Part shown: one piece after another, positions 33,726-45,776 of the stretch | Numbering within the stretch: the first letter of the stretch is position 1 | Layout of the letters: every line of letters starts with the position of its first letter | From: Terana coerulea | Lineage: Eukaryota > Basidiomycota > Agaricomycetes > Polyporales > Phanerochaetaceae | Length of the DNA: 64,000 nt | Assembly (NCBI GenBank): GCA_024811115.1 | Contig: JAKOGH010001116.1 | Location: forward strand, 1-64,000 | Reading direction: 5' to 3' | The notes under the pieces: generated by a model | The model's database searches: none | What the model was told of the DNA's origin: nothing | What the model saw: the letters and a program-made list of their open reading frames with translations, nothing else | Made by a program: the position numbers and the translations under genes

Positions 33726-34909
33726 CTGCTGGGCATGACGAGGACTTTCTGTTATTGCATGCCACCTCATAAGCTAGTATTACATGACGCACCTGCGCAG
33801 TTTTTATTAAACGAATTTGCTGTCTTGCGAGTCCAACCGTGCGCGTGAAGTCCCAGTCAGTGTCACGGTCTCGCGTAACGCGAATACGCTCGGCTCGTTC
33901 GGCATCCATGCAGATCCGTAACCGAAGCCGAGTCTCAGTTAGACGCCAAATAGGCTCGGTTCCGAGAGCGGCTGCTCCTGCCAGAGACCAAGTCCACCTC
34001 AGGCCTCAGGCCTGAAGCTTCAAGAGCCATGCTTTATCAAAATGGTAGACCAAGGCAATAGAAGTATGTGTTTTTTCTCGTCATATTTTGCAGAACAAAC
34101 CTGACCAAGTAGTCATAGTATCAAACCAGTATCAACCTACGAATCCCAGCCTGACAGCGAAGTGCGCAGAAGCCTTAGAGCCCTGGATATTGTATCCTAG
34201 GGTGCCAATGTGCAAGAAAATGCTTCAGTAGCATTCTCTCAGCGTATTTATGTACGTTTAGCCCAGGAACACCTTGGCGGGATCATGGCAAATCACAAAC
34301 GCTGAGCTGTCCAGGTAACAGGACCTGTACGGATGACCCGCTGTGAGTACCACGTCTACGCGGTACATTGGGCGGTGTATCCACAAGGTTTGGATGCTTT
34401 CGGGATGTGTGAACTTACCAGGAGATTGTACCTGCAGCCCCGTTTTCCAGCAGAAACGGTGCTAAGTATAGCCCCCGTCCCTGCCTGCCACAGTGCGCGC
34501 CATCCGTCTTCGTTCTTGTGCCCCTATCGCACCAACTGAAAATACCGACGAAGAACCAGGAAATCTCCCGTTAGAGACGCCAGCTCGGTTCAAACGTGGG
34601 TGCTTTAGTCGGGACCGCGCATCATGCGTTGATACTGGCCGCTTACACCGTGCTTCTCATAGGTACCGCTTCCAGGCTTTGACAGCTATGTGCCGCTTCC
34701 AGCGTGCGCAAGAGTGCTTGCAACGGAAAGTTTCCACTATGAGGTACCATGTCGAGCTCTTGTACTCCCAGCCCTGCTTATCCGAAGGTGCCCACCAGGC
34801 GGAGTCGATGCTCCCAGTGTTCAGTACTCAGTTTCGGAACCAGTCTCATCACTTCTCGCATTGTTCCCCAGTGTTAAATGACGGTTCGCTCTGACAGCAA
34901 TGTGTGCTG
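33726..34909. other. divergent intergenic region
   Basis: Over 1.1 kb between the minus-strand RMND1-like gene and the plus-strand acyltransferase. Several open frames (34333-34894, plus) lack motifs or splice support. Confidence 0.4.
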
Positions 34910-34916
34910 TATATAT
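34910..34916 (+). promoter_or_regulatory. TATA box of acyltransferase A
   Basis: TATATAT lies 80 bp before the ATG at 34996. It argues against the in-frame upstream Met codons at 34900-34920 being used. Confidence 0.4.
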
Positions 34917-34995
34917 GACGCAAACCTACAGCATCGAGAGTTTGCGAGAGCGTCAACCTCCGACCCTCTTCGCACCAGCTTGTGCTCGTCCTCTA

Positions 34996-37425
34996 ATGCC
35001 CTCCAAGGAGAAAGCCCATCTATGGCGGCTACCAGTGCCCGACCTCCAGAGAACTCTTGACAGATATCTCACATCCCTGGAACCCTTTCTTCTCGAAGAA
35101 CAGGCACGAGAAGTTTCGTCTTACGAAGACGAGTTGACCCTGCGCAAACAGTGGGGTAAGGATTTCGCGGATGGCTTGGGAAAAATCTGGCAACAAAGAC
35201 TCAGAGGTATGTTTTCCTCGCAAATTACGGACACTACTTATACTTTATCTGTTTATAGTGCTAGACAAGCAGTCGCCACAGAACTGGCTCGATGACAATA
35301 TCTGGCTCAAAGTCTACCACCAGTGGCGGGCACCGCTTCTAATAAACTCGAACTGGTGGGCCGCCTTTCAAAACGACGGAAACGTCCCCGAAGAAGTGCT
35401 TTTGGGGAAACGTACGGCCGATGAAATCAGGGAGCACAGGCCTAACGCGATGGCAAGTTCGCCGCGCTGCATGGCTCATTCACCGCGTGATGGATTTTAA
35501 ACTTAAGGTTGAGAGGTTTGTGTGTTTAATCCACTGGTGGCTCCATGGCACGTTCTAATTATTCTACAGACAGGAATTCCATGCTGAGAGTACGCCAGAA
35601 GGTGACTTTTGCGATGACTTACGACGGCCTTGGAGCTCACAGCTGTTTAGGCGTATGGTTACAGTCGACCTTCGCTCGGATGTACAACACTGCACGGGTC
35701 CCCCAGGAGTCCTGCGATAAACTGTCTCAGATCCCCTCGTCATCCACGCCTACCGCCCGTGCCGTCCTTCTGTCCGTCCATGACTGGTTTTACGTGATCG
35801 ACATTCTCGACGAACAAATGCGGCTGCTCTCTGCCAAGGAGCTCGAGAATGCTTTACTCTTCATCACTGTGGATGTTGCCAAACGACTCGCAAACGGCGA
35901 ACGCGCCGTGCCGGTATGCGTCTTGAGCGCTGACGATAGGGATCGCTGGGCTGAGGTGAGCCCCCAAGCACGGTACATTGAGTGAAGCGGTGCTGATCGG
36001 CCGGCGCACAGAATCAAAGCTACCTGCTGAGCTTGTCCTCCCACAATCTCGCCGTTCTCGAGGCAATAAACCACTCTGTCTTTGCCCTGAGTCTCGATCA
36101 CTACACCTACAGCCTCTCACCAGACTGTCCTGCACTCGTGAATACCCCCGAAGAAATCCACGCACACCTCCTCAACTTGCGCTCCTCTCACCTGGACAAA
36201 CCCGCGCACAACCGCTGGCACGACAAGACGTTCACCATCGTCGTGGAGGCGAACACTCGCGCCGGCGCGGTTGGCGAGCACTCTCCCGTCGACGCACTGG
36301 TCCCGAACCTGATGGGAGAGTACGCGTGTGCGGAGGCCATCGACGTTGCTGCCTTTGCTGACGCGCAGTGCTCTCCGGACGGTCCTCAGCTTACCGAAAA
36401 GAGCAAGCAAGCAACATGGAGGCGGCTAGACTGGATCGTCGATGACAGAATCGAGCAGGAGTGCGCGGAAGCCGAACGACGCGCGAAGAAAATCGTCGAC
36501 GACTCGGACGCAGACATTCTCCTCTTCGACACGTATGGCCGGGACTACATCCGTTACGAAGGTGATCGTTTACCTGGCTTTCGCCGACCGCCCCCGCGCT
36601 GACCACATCGCCAAGCAGCCGGGTTCCCCTCCGACGCCTACGTACAGATGGCTCCTGCAGCTCGCCTACTACAAGATGCACCGCGCCTTCACCGCGACCT
36701 ACGAAACGGCCCTGACACGCATGTTCCAGAACGGACGCACTGAGGCCATCCGCACCCTCACGGCGGATTCCCGCGCGTGGGTGCTGTCCATGTCCGACCC
36801 GACCCACTCGGTAAACCTTCTTCACACCCGCTTCCTCCACTCCCCATTGACCGTGATATCTTGCGCCCCTAGCTAGAAAAAAGGCACGACCTCCTGTGCC
36901 AGGCCGTCAAGACGCACACGTCGCTGAGCCGCGCCGCCGCGCTCGGCAACGGCGTCGACCGCCACCTGCTCGGCCTGCGCACGATGGTGGTGCCCTGGGA
37001 CGGTGGCGCTCCGGCGCTTATGAAGGACGCGCTCTTCGCGCGCAGCCAGACGTGGAAGCTCAGCACGAGCAGCCTCAACGGCGCGCGCAACCTCCGCGGG
37101 ACCGGCTTCGGCGCGATTGAGCAGGACGGATACGGCGTCAACTGTGCGTGTTTTCCGAATCGGCACGATTTTCCTGGGATGCTAAGTACGCTGACGCGGA
37201 GACGTAGATCTCATACGGCCGGACGCCATCACGTTCGGCATCGAGTCGAAGCGGTCTTGTGCGAGTACGTCGTCCGATGGGCTCAAGCGTGCGCTTCGCG
37301 AAGCGTTGGATGAGATGAAGGCCGTGTGTTCGGCGTTCCCGCCGACGCCGGCTGAGACGGACAAGGTGCCCAAAGGTGCGAAGCTGTTGGACGCTCTTCT
37401 CGCCAAGGTCAGAAGTGAGGCTTGA
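34996..37425 (+). CDS. carnitine acetyltransferase family, copy A
   Basis: Exons: 34996-35206, 35259-35515, 35570-35601, 35651-35955, 36012-36561, 36616-36810, 36873-37143, 37208-37425; about 678 residues. The choline/carnitine acyltransferase fold is complete: LPVPDLQRTLDRYLTSLEPF at the N-terminus, NWLDDNIWLK, INSNWWAAF, VHDWFYVIDI, NRWHDKTFTIVVEANTRAGA, the catalytic histidine motif GEHSPVDALVP, ALSLDHYTY, and the carnitine/CoA-site KLSTSSLNGARNLRGTGFG. It transfers acetyl between CoA and carnitine for shuttling between organelles. The end lacks an obvious peroxisomal AKL-type signal (ends RSEA). Two +1 breaks, at 35436-35440 and 36652-36655, interrupt the frame; the summed exon length is two over a multiple of three, as predicted. 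Copy B has no break at either place. Confidence 0.9.
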
Positions 37426-37768
37426 AAGCTTGAAAGCTAGTCTCGCAGAGCACCGTACAATACTTCTGTCCACTGGTTCTTTCCTTCATGTGCATGCGAC
37501 GTCTTGCAGTTATCATTTGTCTCCATTGCTCAGACTGTTGTGCAGCTCTGAGCAGTCGTGCATCAATGGGCAAATATTGCACAGTGAGGTGCGTACAATG
37601 GATTTCAAAGACTTCAGCTCAATCGCTATAACTACAGCTATTACTACAATCACTTGTACGTTGAAGTCCGCATCAAAGAGCATGTAGCTCAATTTGGGTA
37701 CTTGTTTTCATCGGTCTAAAGATGGTCTGATGGCGTATCGTTCGCCTGTAATCTTCTGAACATTGTGC
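37426..37768. other. convergent intergenic spacer
   Basis: 343 bp between the 3' ends of acyltransferase A and the Rds1-like gene. Presumed 3' UTRs. Nothing else seen. Confidence 0.45.
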
Positions 37769-39300
37769 TCAGCCGGCCACGTAGACCGCAGGGCCGGCAA
37801 CGACATGCGGGTTCAGCAGCGTGAGGTTGAAGGGCGTGATGAAGGGGTCGGCGTCGGTGACCAGTACGAAGCTGTCAATACATCCATCAATGCCTGATCG
37901 TATCCGACACCAAGTCAAGGATACGTACATAGTCTCGTTGAACGCGTTGGCGGTGCGGTTAGTCCTGTAGATCGACGCTGACGGCTGGGTGGTGAACGCG
38001 GAGTTGCCGCTAATATTCGTGAGAGGAGTGTACGTGACGTTGAGGTTACCGATCCACGCGGCCCACTGTAGTACATTCCAGTCAGATGCAAGGTTATAAG
38101 AATGTAGACTCCCGACATACCTGAGCAGCACCTGCGCCGGTGGTGGTGGTGTGGTTTGCGTCGGGTCCGACCTTTCTTGCCGGGCGCCTCCCAGACGAGA
38201 TGGACCTGCTGGCCGGGCTTGGACAACGGCTGGCTGCGGTTGGTAGAGATGGCAGGAAGGTTCTGCTTGTTCTTCAGAATGGCCGACGCGTTAGGGGCAT
38301 TCTGTAAGAGTGACATAATCTCAGCGTGTTTCAGAGGGCGGGAGCACTGCGAACATACCGTGACGTTAAGGCCGGGGAAGTTCTGCCATTCGATCGGAGG
38401 GTTCGTCGAAGGACAATGTGTGATGAGAGGAGCCATCAGCGTCCATGTCATGCTTTGCGTAATCGCGGGATTAAACATTTGCTATGAAGTGCGATCGTCA
38501 GACAATGCCGGACAAACTCAGTAAATACGGTGGGCGCACTGGCATGGGGAATAGCCCTTCCATCTGCCTGAAAATCAATTCCTGTCTCGACTCGACGGTG
38601 ATGGCCTCAGAAATCAAATTGGCAGCAGCGCGTGAGTTAAGATGTGCAAGGAAGCCGAGAACACCGCTCTCTCCGATACGCGTGATTTTGAGCGAAAAGT
38701 CGATGAAGTCGCGGACGGTGTCGAAGGGGAAGGTGTAGTTACACGGTAAGGAGGCGTTCTTCGGCGAGAGCATGTTGATGAACAACTCCGCATGGCCAAC
38801 TTCCTGGTCAGCCATGTACTCGAGAAGAAACTGCTGCTCGTCGTCAATGCCGGCCGCTTCAAATTCCTTCTTGGAGAACTTGGCGAGAGCATGATGGAAG
38901 AGCTCTAGCTCAAGATACTCCTGCTGGAGGGCCAAGTTCTGCGATTTTAAAGTTAGTATTATAACTGCCGATATCTTCAAGTCAACTCACAAGGGATTGG
39001 AAGTCAAAATCGCTCATGGGGACGTAAACCGGGGGGACGTTGGGATCTACCCCTAGCCCGCCATTAGGAGCAGGGGGAGGTGGAAGAGAGGAGGCGACAG
39101 CGGATACGGTAGACTGCGGTAGCAACCACACGCTTCGGACTTGGCATGCTAAAATAGCAAAGGAGGTTGGTAAGAGGGACAACATGCTGGGTGCGTAGAA
39201 GGAGAGGAGGGAAGAGGTGATACCGCCAATCTGCGAGGGAGCCGTGCTATTTGTATGACGGCGAACGTTGACATCGGAGGGCGTACTGGCAGTGAGCAGA
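37769..39300 (-). CDS. Rds1-like stress protein, ferritin-like fold
   Basis: Supported exons: about 39300-38991, 38938-38540, 38481-38359, 38301-38121, 38065-37929, 37871-37769. Characteristic blocks: NSTAPSQIGGITSS, SDFDFQSLNLALQQEYLELE, MADQEVGHAELFINMLSP, SRQELIFRQMEGLFPMP, NPAITQSMTWTLMAPLI, WAAWIGNLNVTYTPLTN, and the terminal HVVAGPAVYVAG. These match S. pombe Rds1-type proteins carrying a ferritin-like four-helix domain and usually secreted with several N-glycosylation sites (NVT, NYT, NIS seen). The biochemical role is unknown; rds1 is induced by nutrient and stress signals. The 5' end is unresolved: no ATG-led signal peptide joins the first block in frame, so an upstream exon or a base error near 39260-39330 is likely. 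A +1 break occurs at 38171-38172. Confidence 0.82.
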
Positions 39301-40423
39301 GAGCTCCGGGGCCATGATCTCAGCAATGACGAGAATGATGACCTACACAAATCAGCAAGCACCTTCAACTTGAAGCCGAGGAACAGAAGCAAGCACGGCG
39401 TCTTCCGACTCTGGGCTCAGCAACAGCCGCAGGCGCGTGAGATCGGAGCCCATTGTGGCGTCGAATCGACAGCGTTGGCGCGTGATTCGGTGGCTTGCTG
39501 GAAGCTGCTGGTACATATGAAGTCGTGCACATCGTCATGGGTGGAGTCGGGTTGATCATACCCAGTCCACTCGCTTCTGACCCCAGGTCATCGGCTTTAC
39601 CTTGGATTGTACAAAATAATATAACAATTTACAAGTTCCACGCGTGGGTCAGAAACGGTATTTCAACTTGAATCGAGGTTTGTGGAACGGCTGTGCGAGT
39701 TGTGGTGGAAGTCACTTGAAGGTTTGCGCAGACGCCGAATCAAGACCAGAGAAGGAAGGCGTAAGCTTTGGATCCTAACAAGGCCAATTAAAAGCAAAGA
39801 TCGCCATCCCGAGTTTCCCCTTACATAAAATTGATTCTTGAGCCATGTTCGGCATACCGAACGTAATACGAAATCAGCTATGGCCCGTAGCCCAAGAGCT
39901 TCTTGTGCATCAGTTGGCCTACATCGTGTCCCACTTCCAAGATCCATCATCCATCCTTTACTACCACTTCATAGGCCCCAGGCTGACCTGGGCTCAGAGG
40001 CTAACCAATAGTACCGGCCGCGCTTTTTCTTCAACACAGAACGGCAGTTATTTTCTAAATTGTGCGTATGCGGACCTTTTCGACTGGTACGGTGCATCCG
40101 ATTTCTGGTCTTCGATCGACGGTATTTTGCGTAAATAAGTGCTGCAAGGTGCATATGTAAGGCTTTGGATTTGAATGCAGCATCGATGCTCGCTGAGCTC
40201 TGCCCAGCCAAATTACGGCTACTAGCCCTCGTTGTTCGCGCTGGCGAAGCTACCACCAAGTCCATTACTTATAAACGCTTAAATTCATCATGGCACGGGG
40301 CGGCCGAGGATTACAACGGGCGCTTCCCAACTCTCGCCGACTCGTTCGTCCGACGAACCCCGGTGTTCTTCAGACATCTATCTGCTTGCAGGCGACCATG
40401 CCTCTCCGCTAAACACACCTCCC
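39301..40423. other. divergent intergenic region
   Basis: Upstream of both the Rds1-like gene (minus) and acyltransferase B (plus); may include the missing first exon of the former. The frame at 39845-40138 has no support. Confidence 0.35.
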
Positions 40424-42885
40424 ATGTTTCTTGCTCTACGACGTCGCTCAGGTCCTCCTCGCTTATTTATGCAAACGACCTCTGCGCCCACACCATCTGG
40501 CCGACGCACCGTGACCACTGGCACGACCCAATCTCAGGCTCGGCTACCCCGGCCTACCCGTCCCAGAACTGCACAGTACACTGCAACGATATCTGACGTC
40601 CCTTGAACCGTTCATATTAGAAGATGACGCGGCAGGTGTCACCAACCGCGAGGAGGCATTGGCGAAGAGGAAACACCTGGCCGAAGACTTCGAGCGCGGG
40701 TTGGGCAGCGTACTGCAGGAACGCCTCAAAGGTCTGTCTCCCGCCTCCTCTCAACTTGCGGGCAATTTCCGACGGCAGAAGCACTCGACAGGGCTTCGCC
40801 GAACAACTGGCTGGACGACAACATTTGGCTGAAGAAAGCCTACCATGAATGGCGCGCACCGCTACTCGTGCACTCGAACTGGTGGCTGTCCTTCAAAAAC
40901 GACCCAAATATTCCGCAAGAAGCCATCTTAGGTGTAGATGGTGGTGAGGGCATAGGCGGCACTGGCGTAACGAAATGGCAGATACGGAGGGCTGCATGGT
41001 TGACATACAGACTTCTGGAATTCAAAGCGCGACTGCAGAGGTGCGTGTCAGCTAAATATATGCGTGGGATATTCGTCGCTAAACGGTCTTTTAAACAGAC
41101 AAGAGGTGTATCCAGACTCCACGAAGCTCGGTGCGTCCTGGCGCGTCCTTGCTTGCGCTCTCCAGCCTGACCTGGTCCTGGACCTCAGGTGTATGGTTCC
41201 GCACGAGTACAGATCGCATCTTCAACGTCTGTCGCATACCACAACCCGTTTGCGACACGTTCTCCCCAGCTCCGGCGCCATCTGAACCCTCTGGCCGGAC
41301 CGTTCTTTTGTCCGTCCATGACTGGCTATATGCGGTGGATGTAGTCGACAAGAATCTTGAACCCGTGACGCCCCGCGCGAGCTGGAACAAACTCTACACA
41401 GAGTGGTCGCGGACGTCTCAGAGAGGAAGACAAGATGGAGAGGTCGCTGTACCGATATCCGTGCTAAGCGCAGATCATAGAGATCGTTGGACTGAGGTGA
41501 GTGTCTGGTTGGTTGGTGGAGATTCATGGACTAAGAAGTTGCATTTCGCAGAACTATCAACACCTCCTCTCCCTGTCTCCGCATAATAAGGATATCGCCA
41601 CCGCCATCAACCACTCCATAATCGCTCTCAGTCTCGACCACTACACCTACCGATTCCCCTCGCCTTCAGGAAGTCATACCTCACCCCACGCTGCCCCGGA
41701 TACTCAGGAAGAAATGGACGCGCATCTGCACAACCTCCGCTCTTCCCACCCAGCGCATCCTGGGCGTAATCGGTGGCACGACAAGCCACTTACTCTCATT
41801 GTCGAGTCCAACTCCCGCGCGGGGGCAATGGGCGAGCACTCGCCTGTGGACGCTCTGGTGCCGAGCATCGCCTGCGACTACGCCGTCGTCCAGCAGGTGT
41901 ACGACGAAGCGTTCGGTGGTCCCCCACCTGCGTCGGCGGCTGACTTGGGGCGCAGCGACAATCGTCGGTGGAGACGGCTGGATTGGGTCACAGACGAGAG
42001 AATACGACGGGAGTGCGTCGATGCCGAAGAGCGTGCACGCAAGATCGTCGCCGACTCGGACGATAGCGTCCTCTGGTTCACAACTTTCGGTGCCGAGTGG
42101 ATGAAGAACGAAGGTATGTTCACTTCTACATTGAAGAGTTCTTCCGTACTGACAGACACGGCTAGCCCGTTTGTCGCCCGACTCGTTCATCCAAATGGCG
42201 TTGCAGCTTGCGTGGTATCGGACGCGGGGATCCTTCACGGCGACGTACGAGACGACGTTGACGCGGCTCTTCAAGAACGGACGCACGGAGACGATCCGAA
42301 CCTTGAGTGCCGACGCTCGCGCGTGGGTTCTCGCGATGGAGAATCCTTCGACTTCGGTACGTCCCGTCAACTCAAGCTGGTGTATGCGCGTATGTGATAA
42401 CTCGACATCTCATAGACGCAAGCCCGATACGCGCTTCTACAGGCCGCTGTGAAGACACATAGCTCTCTCATGCGCGCCGCTGCGACCGGTCGCGGGATTG
42501 ACCGTCACCTCCTCGGGTTGCGGTGCATGATGCAAGCTGGCGAGCGGCATGAACTCTTCGAAGATAAGCTGTTCTCTGGCAGCCAGACCTGGGCACTCAG
42601 TACAAGTGGGCTGAGTGACGGAGACCAATTCCGTGGCACAGGGTTTGGTTCCCCAGAGCATAATGGCTATGGTATCAGCTGTGAGTGTTGTATGACTATG
42701 AGTTCTTGCATGGTGACTGAGTAGATGTTACGTAGACATGCCTGGCCCTCAGGTCCTCAAGTTTGGCATTGAGTCCAAGCATTCTTATGAGCTTCACGTC
42801 CACAAGGGCTTTCAAGGAGGGCATTAGCAATGCATTGCTGGATATGAGAGCACTATGCTTGACTGTTCCTCAGGCCCATCTGTAG
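40424..42885 (+). CDS. carnitine acetyltransferase family, copy B
   Basis: Exons: 40424-40731, 40779-41040, 41099-41130, 41189-41496, 41552-42113, 42166-42356, 42416-42680, 42736-42885; about 692 codons. All copy A motifs recur (LPVPELHSTLQRYLTSLEPF, NWLDDNIWLKKAYHEWRAPL, MGEHSPVDALVP, LSTSGLSDGDQFRGTGFG), and every intron falls at the same place, including a 32-nt third exon in both. Copy B has a longer Arg/Thr-rich N-terminus (MFLALRRRSGPPRLF), which could be a mitochondrial presequence. Copy A lacks it, so the two may serve different compartments. Breaks: +1 in CCCCGGCC at 40547-40554, a compensated pair near 41371-41378 and 41425-41431, and +1 near 42791-42800. Start uncertain between 40424 and the Met at 40469. 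Confidence 0.88.
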
Positions 42886-43016
42886 ACCTATGAGTATGTG
42901 TTTCAATGTAGCTATGTTGCCAGTGCTACATTATACATCTGTTTACAGCCAGTTGAATGGCTTGTGAGACAAGACTGTTGAGAGTCTAGTAGATATTGCC
43001 ATATACGCCCTGAAAA

Positions 43017-45776
43017 TCAGAAATTGCCAGATTCAATGTCCTCCTTAGAAATCCAGGCCTCCTCAGAACAGCATGCAGCCATCCTGCCCACCAAAGACTT
43101 CTTGCCATTGCCATTCTTCAGAAAATCCCAGCTAGAGCAAATGAACATGGCAGACTTGCAGCGACTGAGCATCACATTGGTACGGGCGCTCATCCTTGAG
43201 GAAGCCTAGGTCCTTGGATCTGACAATAGAGATGATAATGATATCATCCTCATTGCCTAAAATAATTCAATAACAGGCACAAATGCAATCAAATAGATTA
43301 CTTGCCTTGGAAAGAGTCAACATTGAAGCATTTATTTTGCCAGGCTAGGCCAGCAGCCTTGAGATCATTTTCAAGGGCACTGCGTTGAGCGTCGTAAGGA
43401 GTGATGATTCTGAAACTGGCCTGCTCCTCTTGCAACTTGGATACAATAAGGCAGACCAGTTCACGTTCTGCTGGGTTCTATAGATATTTTAGGAATTTAT
43501 TTTAGAGAGCAGAAAATTCAAGAACTTGCCTCCCAGCTTGTTCCATTGCGCTTCTCAGCGCTGTTTTGCACATCCACAAAAAGCATGCATGCCCTGCACC
43601 AACTGGATGGTCAGTCCAGGACAACAGCTGGCCATCATAGACTGCATCAGAGATCATCTCTCCAATTTCTCTAGGCATGCGGTCTGGCAATATTGTAAGA
43701 AATAATTTCCAAAATGATTTAAAAATGATGCAAAATCACATACACTGCGTGTTAAGGAAGATAGCCTGATCTCTTAGATGGGGGATTTCAAAAATGCTCT
43801 GTATCTCCTCAATCTCCTCCTGTCCATATGGAGGTACTGTTTATTTATTAGCTATTCTGAAAAATAAGAAAAATAAATTTACACACATTGCTTATCATCT
43901 CCAATGAAGCAGAGTTTGTGAAGGGTTGGGAAAGCCTTGAGAGGGGCTATGTAGTCTGACAGGGCAATCTGGCTGGCCTCATCAACTACAATGGTGTGAA
44001 TAGGGACTTTGGCAGTGAACAGGGTGATCCTGGGATTAGACAACATGCTCAGAGTGCAAAGAATGACTTTGCACCCCTCAAGCTGCCCAGAAGCAGACTT
44101 GAAATCATCAGACCTAATAATGTTGGCAGCAACTCTCACGATAGAGATGTTCATGCCTTAAATATGATTAAAAAATTTAATTTCAAAACAATAATTCCAA
44201 CAGCTTACCAGTCAAAGTGAAAGTCCTTAGACACAAGAAGCTTCCACTCATTGAACTGTATCTTGTCCAGCTTCTCAGCAATGTTCTTCACTGCTACATT
44301 GGACTGGGCAACAAGCCAAATGCCCCCTTGACCTGCATTACAGGCTGAGTTGACAAAGGCAGTGATTACCTGAATTTAATTGCATTTTTGTCAAAATTAT
44401 TTATGAATACATTGATTTAATAAGGCCTACAGTGGTTTTCCCAGTTCCTGGAGGTCCTTGGATGACATTGATGCGAGATGAGTTGTTAAGACTGAGCATG
44501 GCTTTAACAGCCTTTTCCTGTGATGAGTTGAGTTCATTCTGGAAAATGATGGGTGGGATGACATCAAGAGTGGGTATGGACTCAGGCCAGACAATGTCTT
44601 GGCCATCAGGATAGATGGTTCTGAGAAACGGGCTCTCAAAGAGTGTAGATGTGCCCTGCAGAATTGTGAGAATGGCTGCAGCCTTCTGTTGCTCTGCCAT
44701 GGTTGGTCCTGCCATCCCCACAGATCTGACAGCAGTTACAACCTTCCCAGACATTGTACCAGCAGTCTTGACTGTGGCACGACGTCCATCAACTTCTCCA
44801 GCCTTGCCAGACACCATGAAAGTGGCACCCCAACTGTCCTGGACCTCCATCTCCACTCTACCCTATGTAATCTAATCAGCTGATTTTCATTCACAAAAAT
44901 CACATCACTCACAGTGTGTCCAGCAAACCTGTTTTGGAAACGCTCCGACTGCAAGTTGAATTTCTTGTCAGTGGCCAGGAGGGTGGAGAATTCATGTGCG
45001 ACGCTGCCAGGCTTGGCAGAGTTCAAGAGCTGATCAGACTTTGCAAAACGGGCCAGAATGTCCAATTTCTAGAGCAATTATTATTAATCCATAACACAAG
45101 ATAATCACCGAAGTACGCGTACCTCCTCCGCTACACCATCTGTGTTGATCCTAACCACTTGGCTATAGGCCGCCTCCATATCTCCGACCTGCGCGAGGTA
45201 CGCCGCCAACCATGCCTTGAAGGCAACTGGTTGGGGTTTCCGGTCGTCCCAAGCACCTGGGGCGAACGCGGCGGCGATGTTGGCGCGATGGACTCCGGGG
45301 TGGCGAGTCGCCTTGACTGCGAACTCGACCGCGTTGGCGGGGTCTCGAGGCTGCGGGCAGGTGACTGCGCTCTGTACATCTATGCCATTGCGAACGCGCA
45401 ACTTGACATCGGCGTATAGAGCGAGCACCTGTGGAGCCATATCGAAGGCGTACAGGATGTTGCTCTCGCTGCAGAGCAACATCTCCTGCAGCATCGTCCG
45501 CGCAGCCGTGATCTCCGTGGCCGCCTTCTTCGCGCCGTTCTTGAACTGGACCAGGAGGACTCGAAAACCGACGCAAATGCTCAGCACGACAAGCCGGCCA
45601 GACTTGTTCTTCGCGTGGGCAAGCCCGACGGAGCGCGGTGTCGTAGAGGAATTCTCAAGCAGAGATGTGATTTTCTCCGCCGTCAAGTCGGTCTCCCAAA
45701 TGGTCTCGACCACGATACGAGGGCAAGGCATGTTGAGTAAATTCTGCTCAAACTCGCGCACGGCACCGGGAGGCAT
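43017..45776 (-). CDS. Upf1-like superfamily 1 helicase with N-terminal nuclease-like domain
   Basis: Exons: 45776-45123, 45068-44913, 44862-44431, 44369-44209, 44156-43887, 43836-43744, 43683-43530, 43477-43306, 43256-43017; about 777 residues. SF1 motifs in order: GPPGTGKTT (Walker A), IVVDEASQIAL (Walker B), IGDDKQLPPYGQ (III), LNTQYRMPREIG (IV), FRIITPYDAQRS, FNVDSFQGNEDDIIII (V), TNVMLSRCK (VI). Exon 1 (218 residues) vaguely resembles a DEDD exonuclease fold (LVVLSICVGFRVLLVQF, ILYAFDMAPQVLALY), a weak inference. Function is unknown; Upf1 relatives unwind RNA or RNA-DNA hybrids. Introns 7 and 8 (43529-43478 and 43305-43257) have GC donors. Breaks: +1 near 44131-44140, -1 at A5 43578-43582, +1 at 43184-43186. 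Exons 2-9 and their introns are much more AT-rich than exon 1 and neighbouring genes. Confidence 0.85.

Noticed and set aside
34333..34894. Open frames before acyltransferase A as an extra gene
   Set aside because: No conserved motif, and the TATA box at 34910 marks this as upstream sequence.
39845..40138. 98-codon frame upstream of acyltransferase B
   Set aside because: No motif, splice site or promoter support; probably chance.
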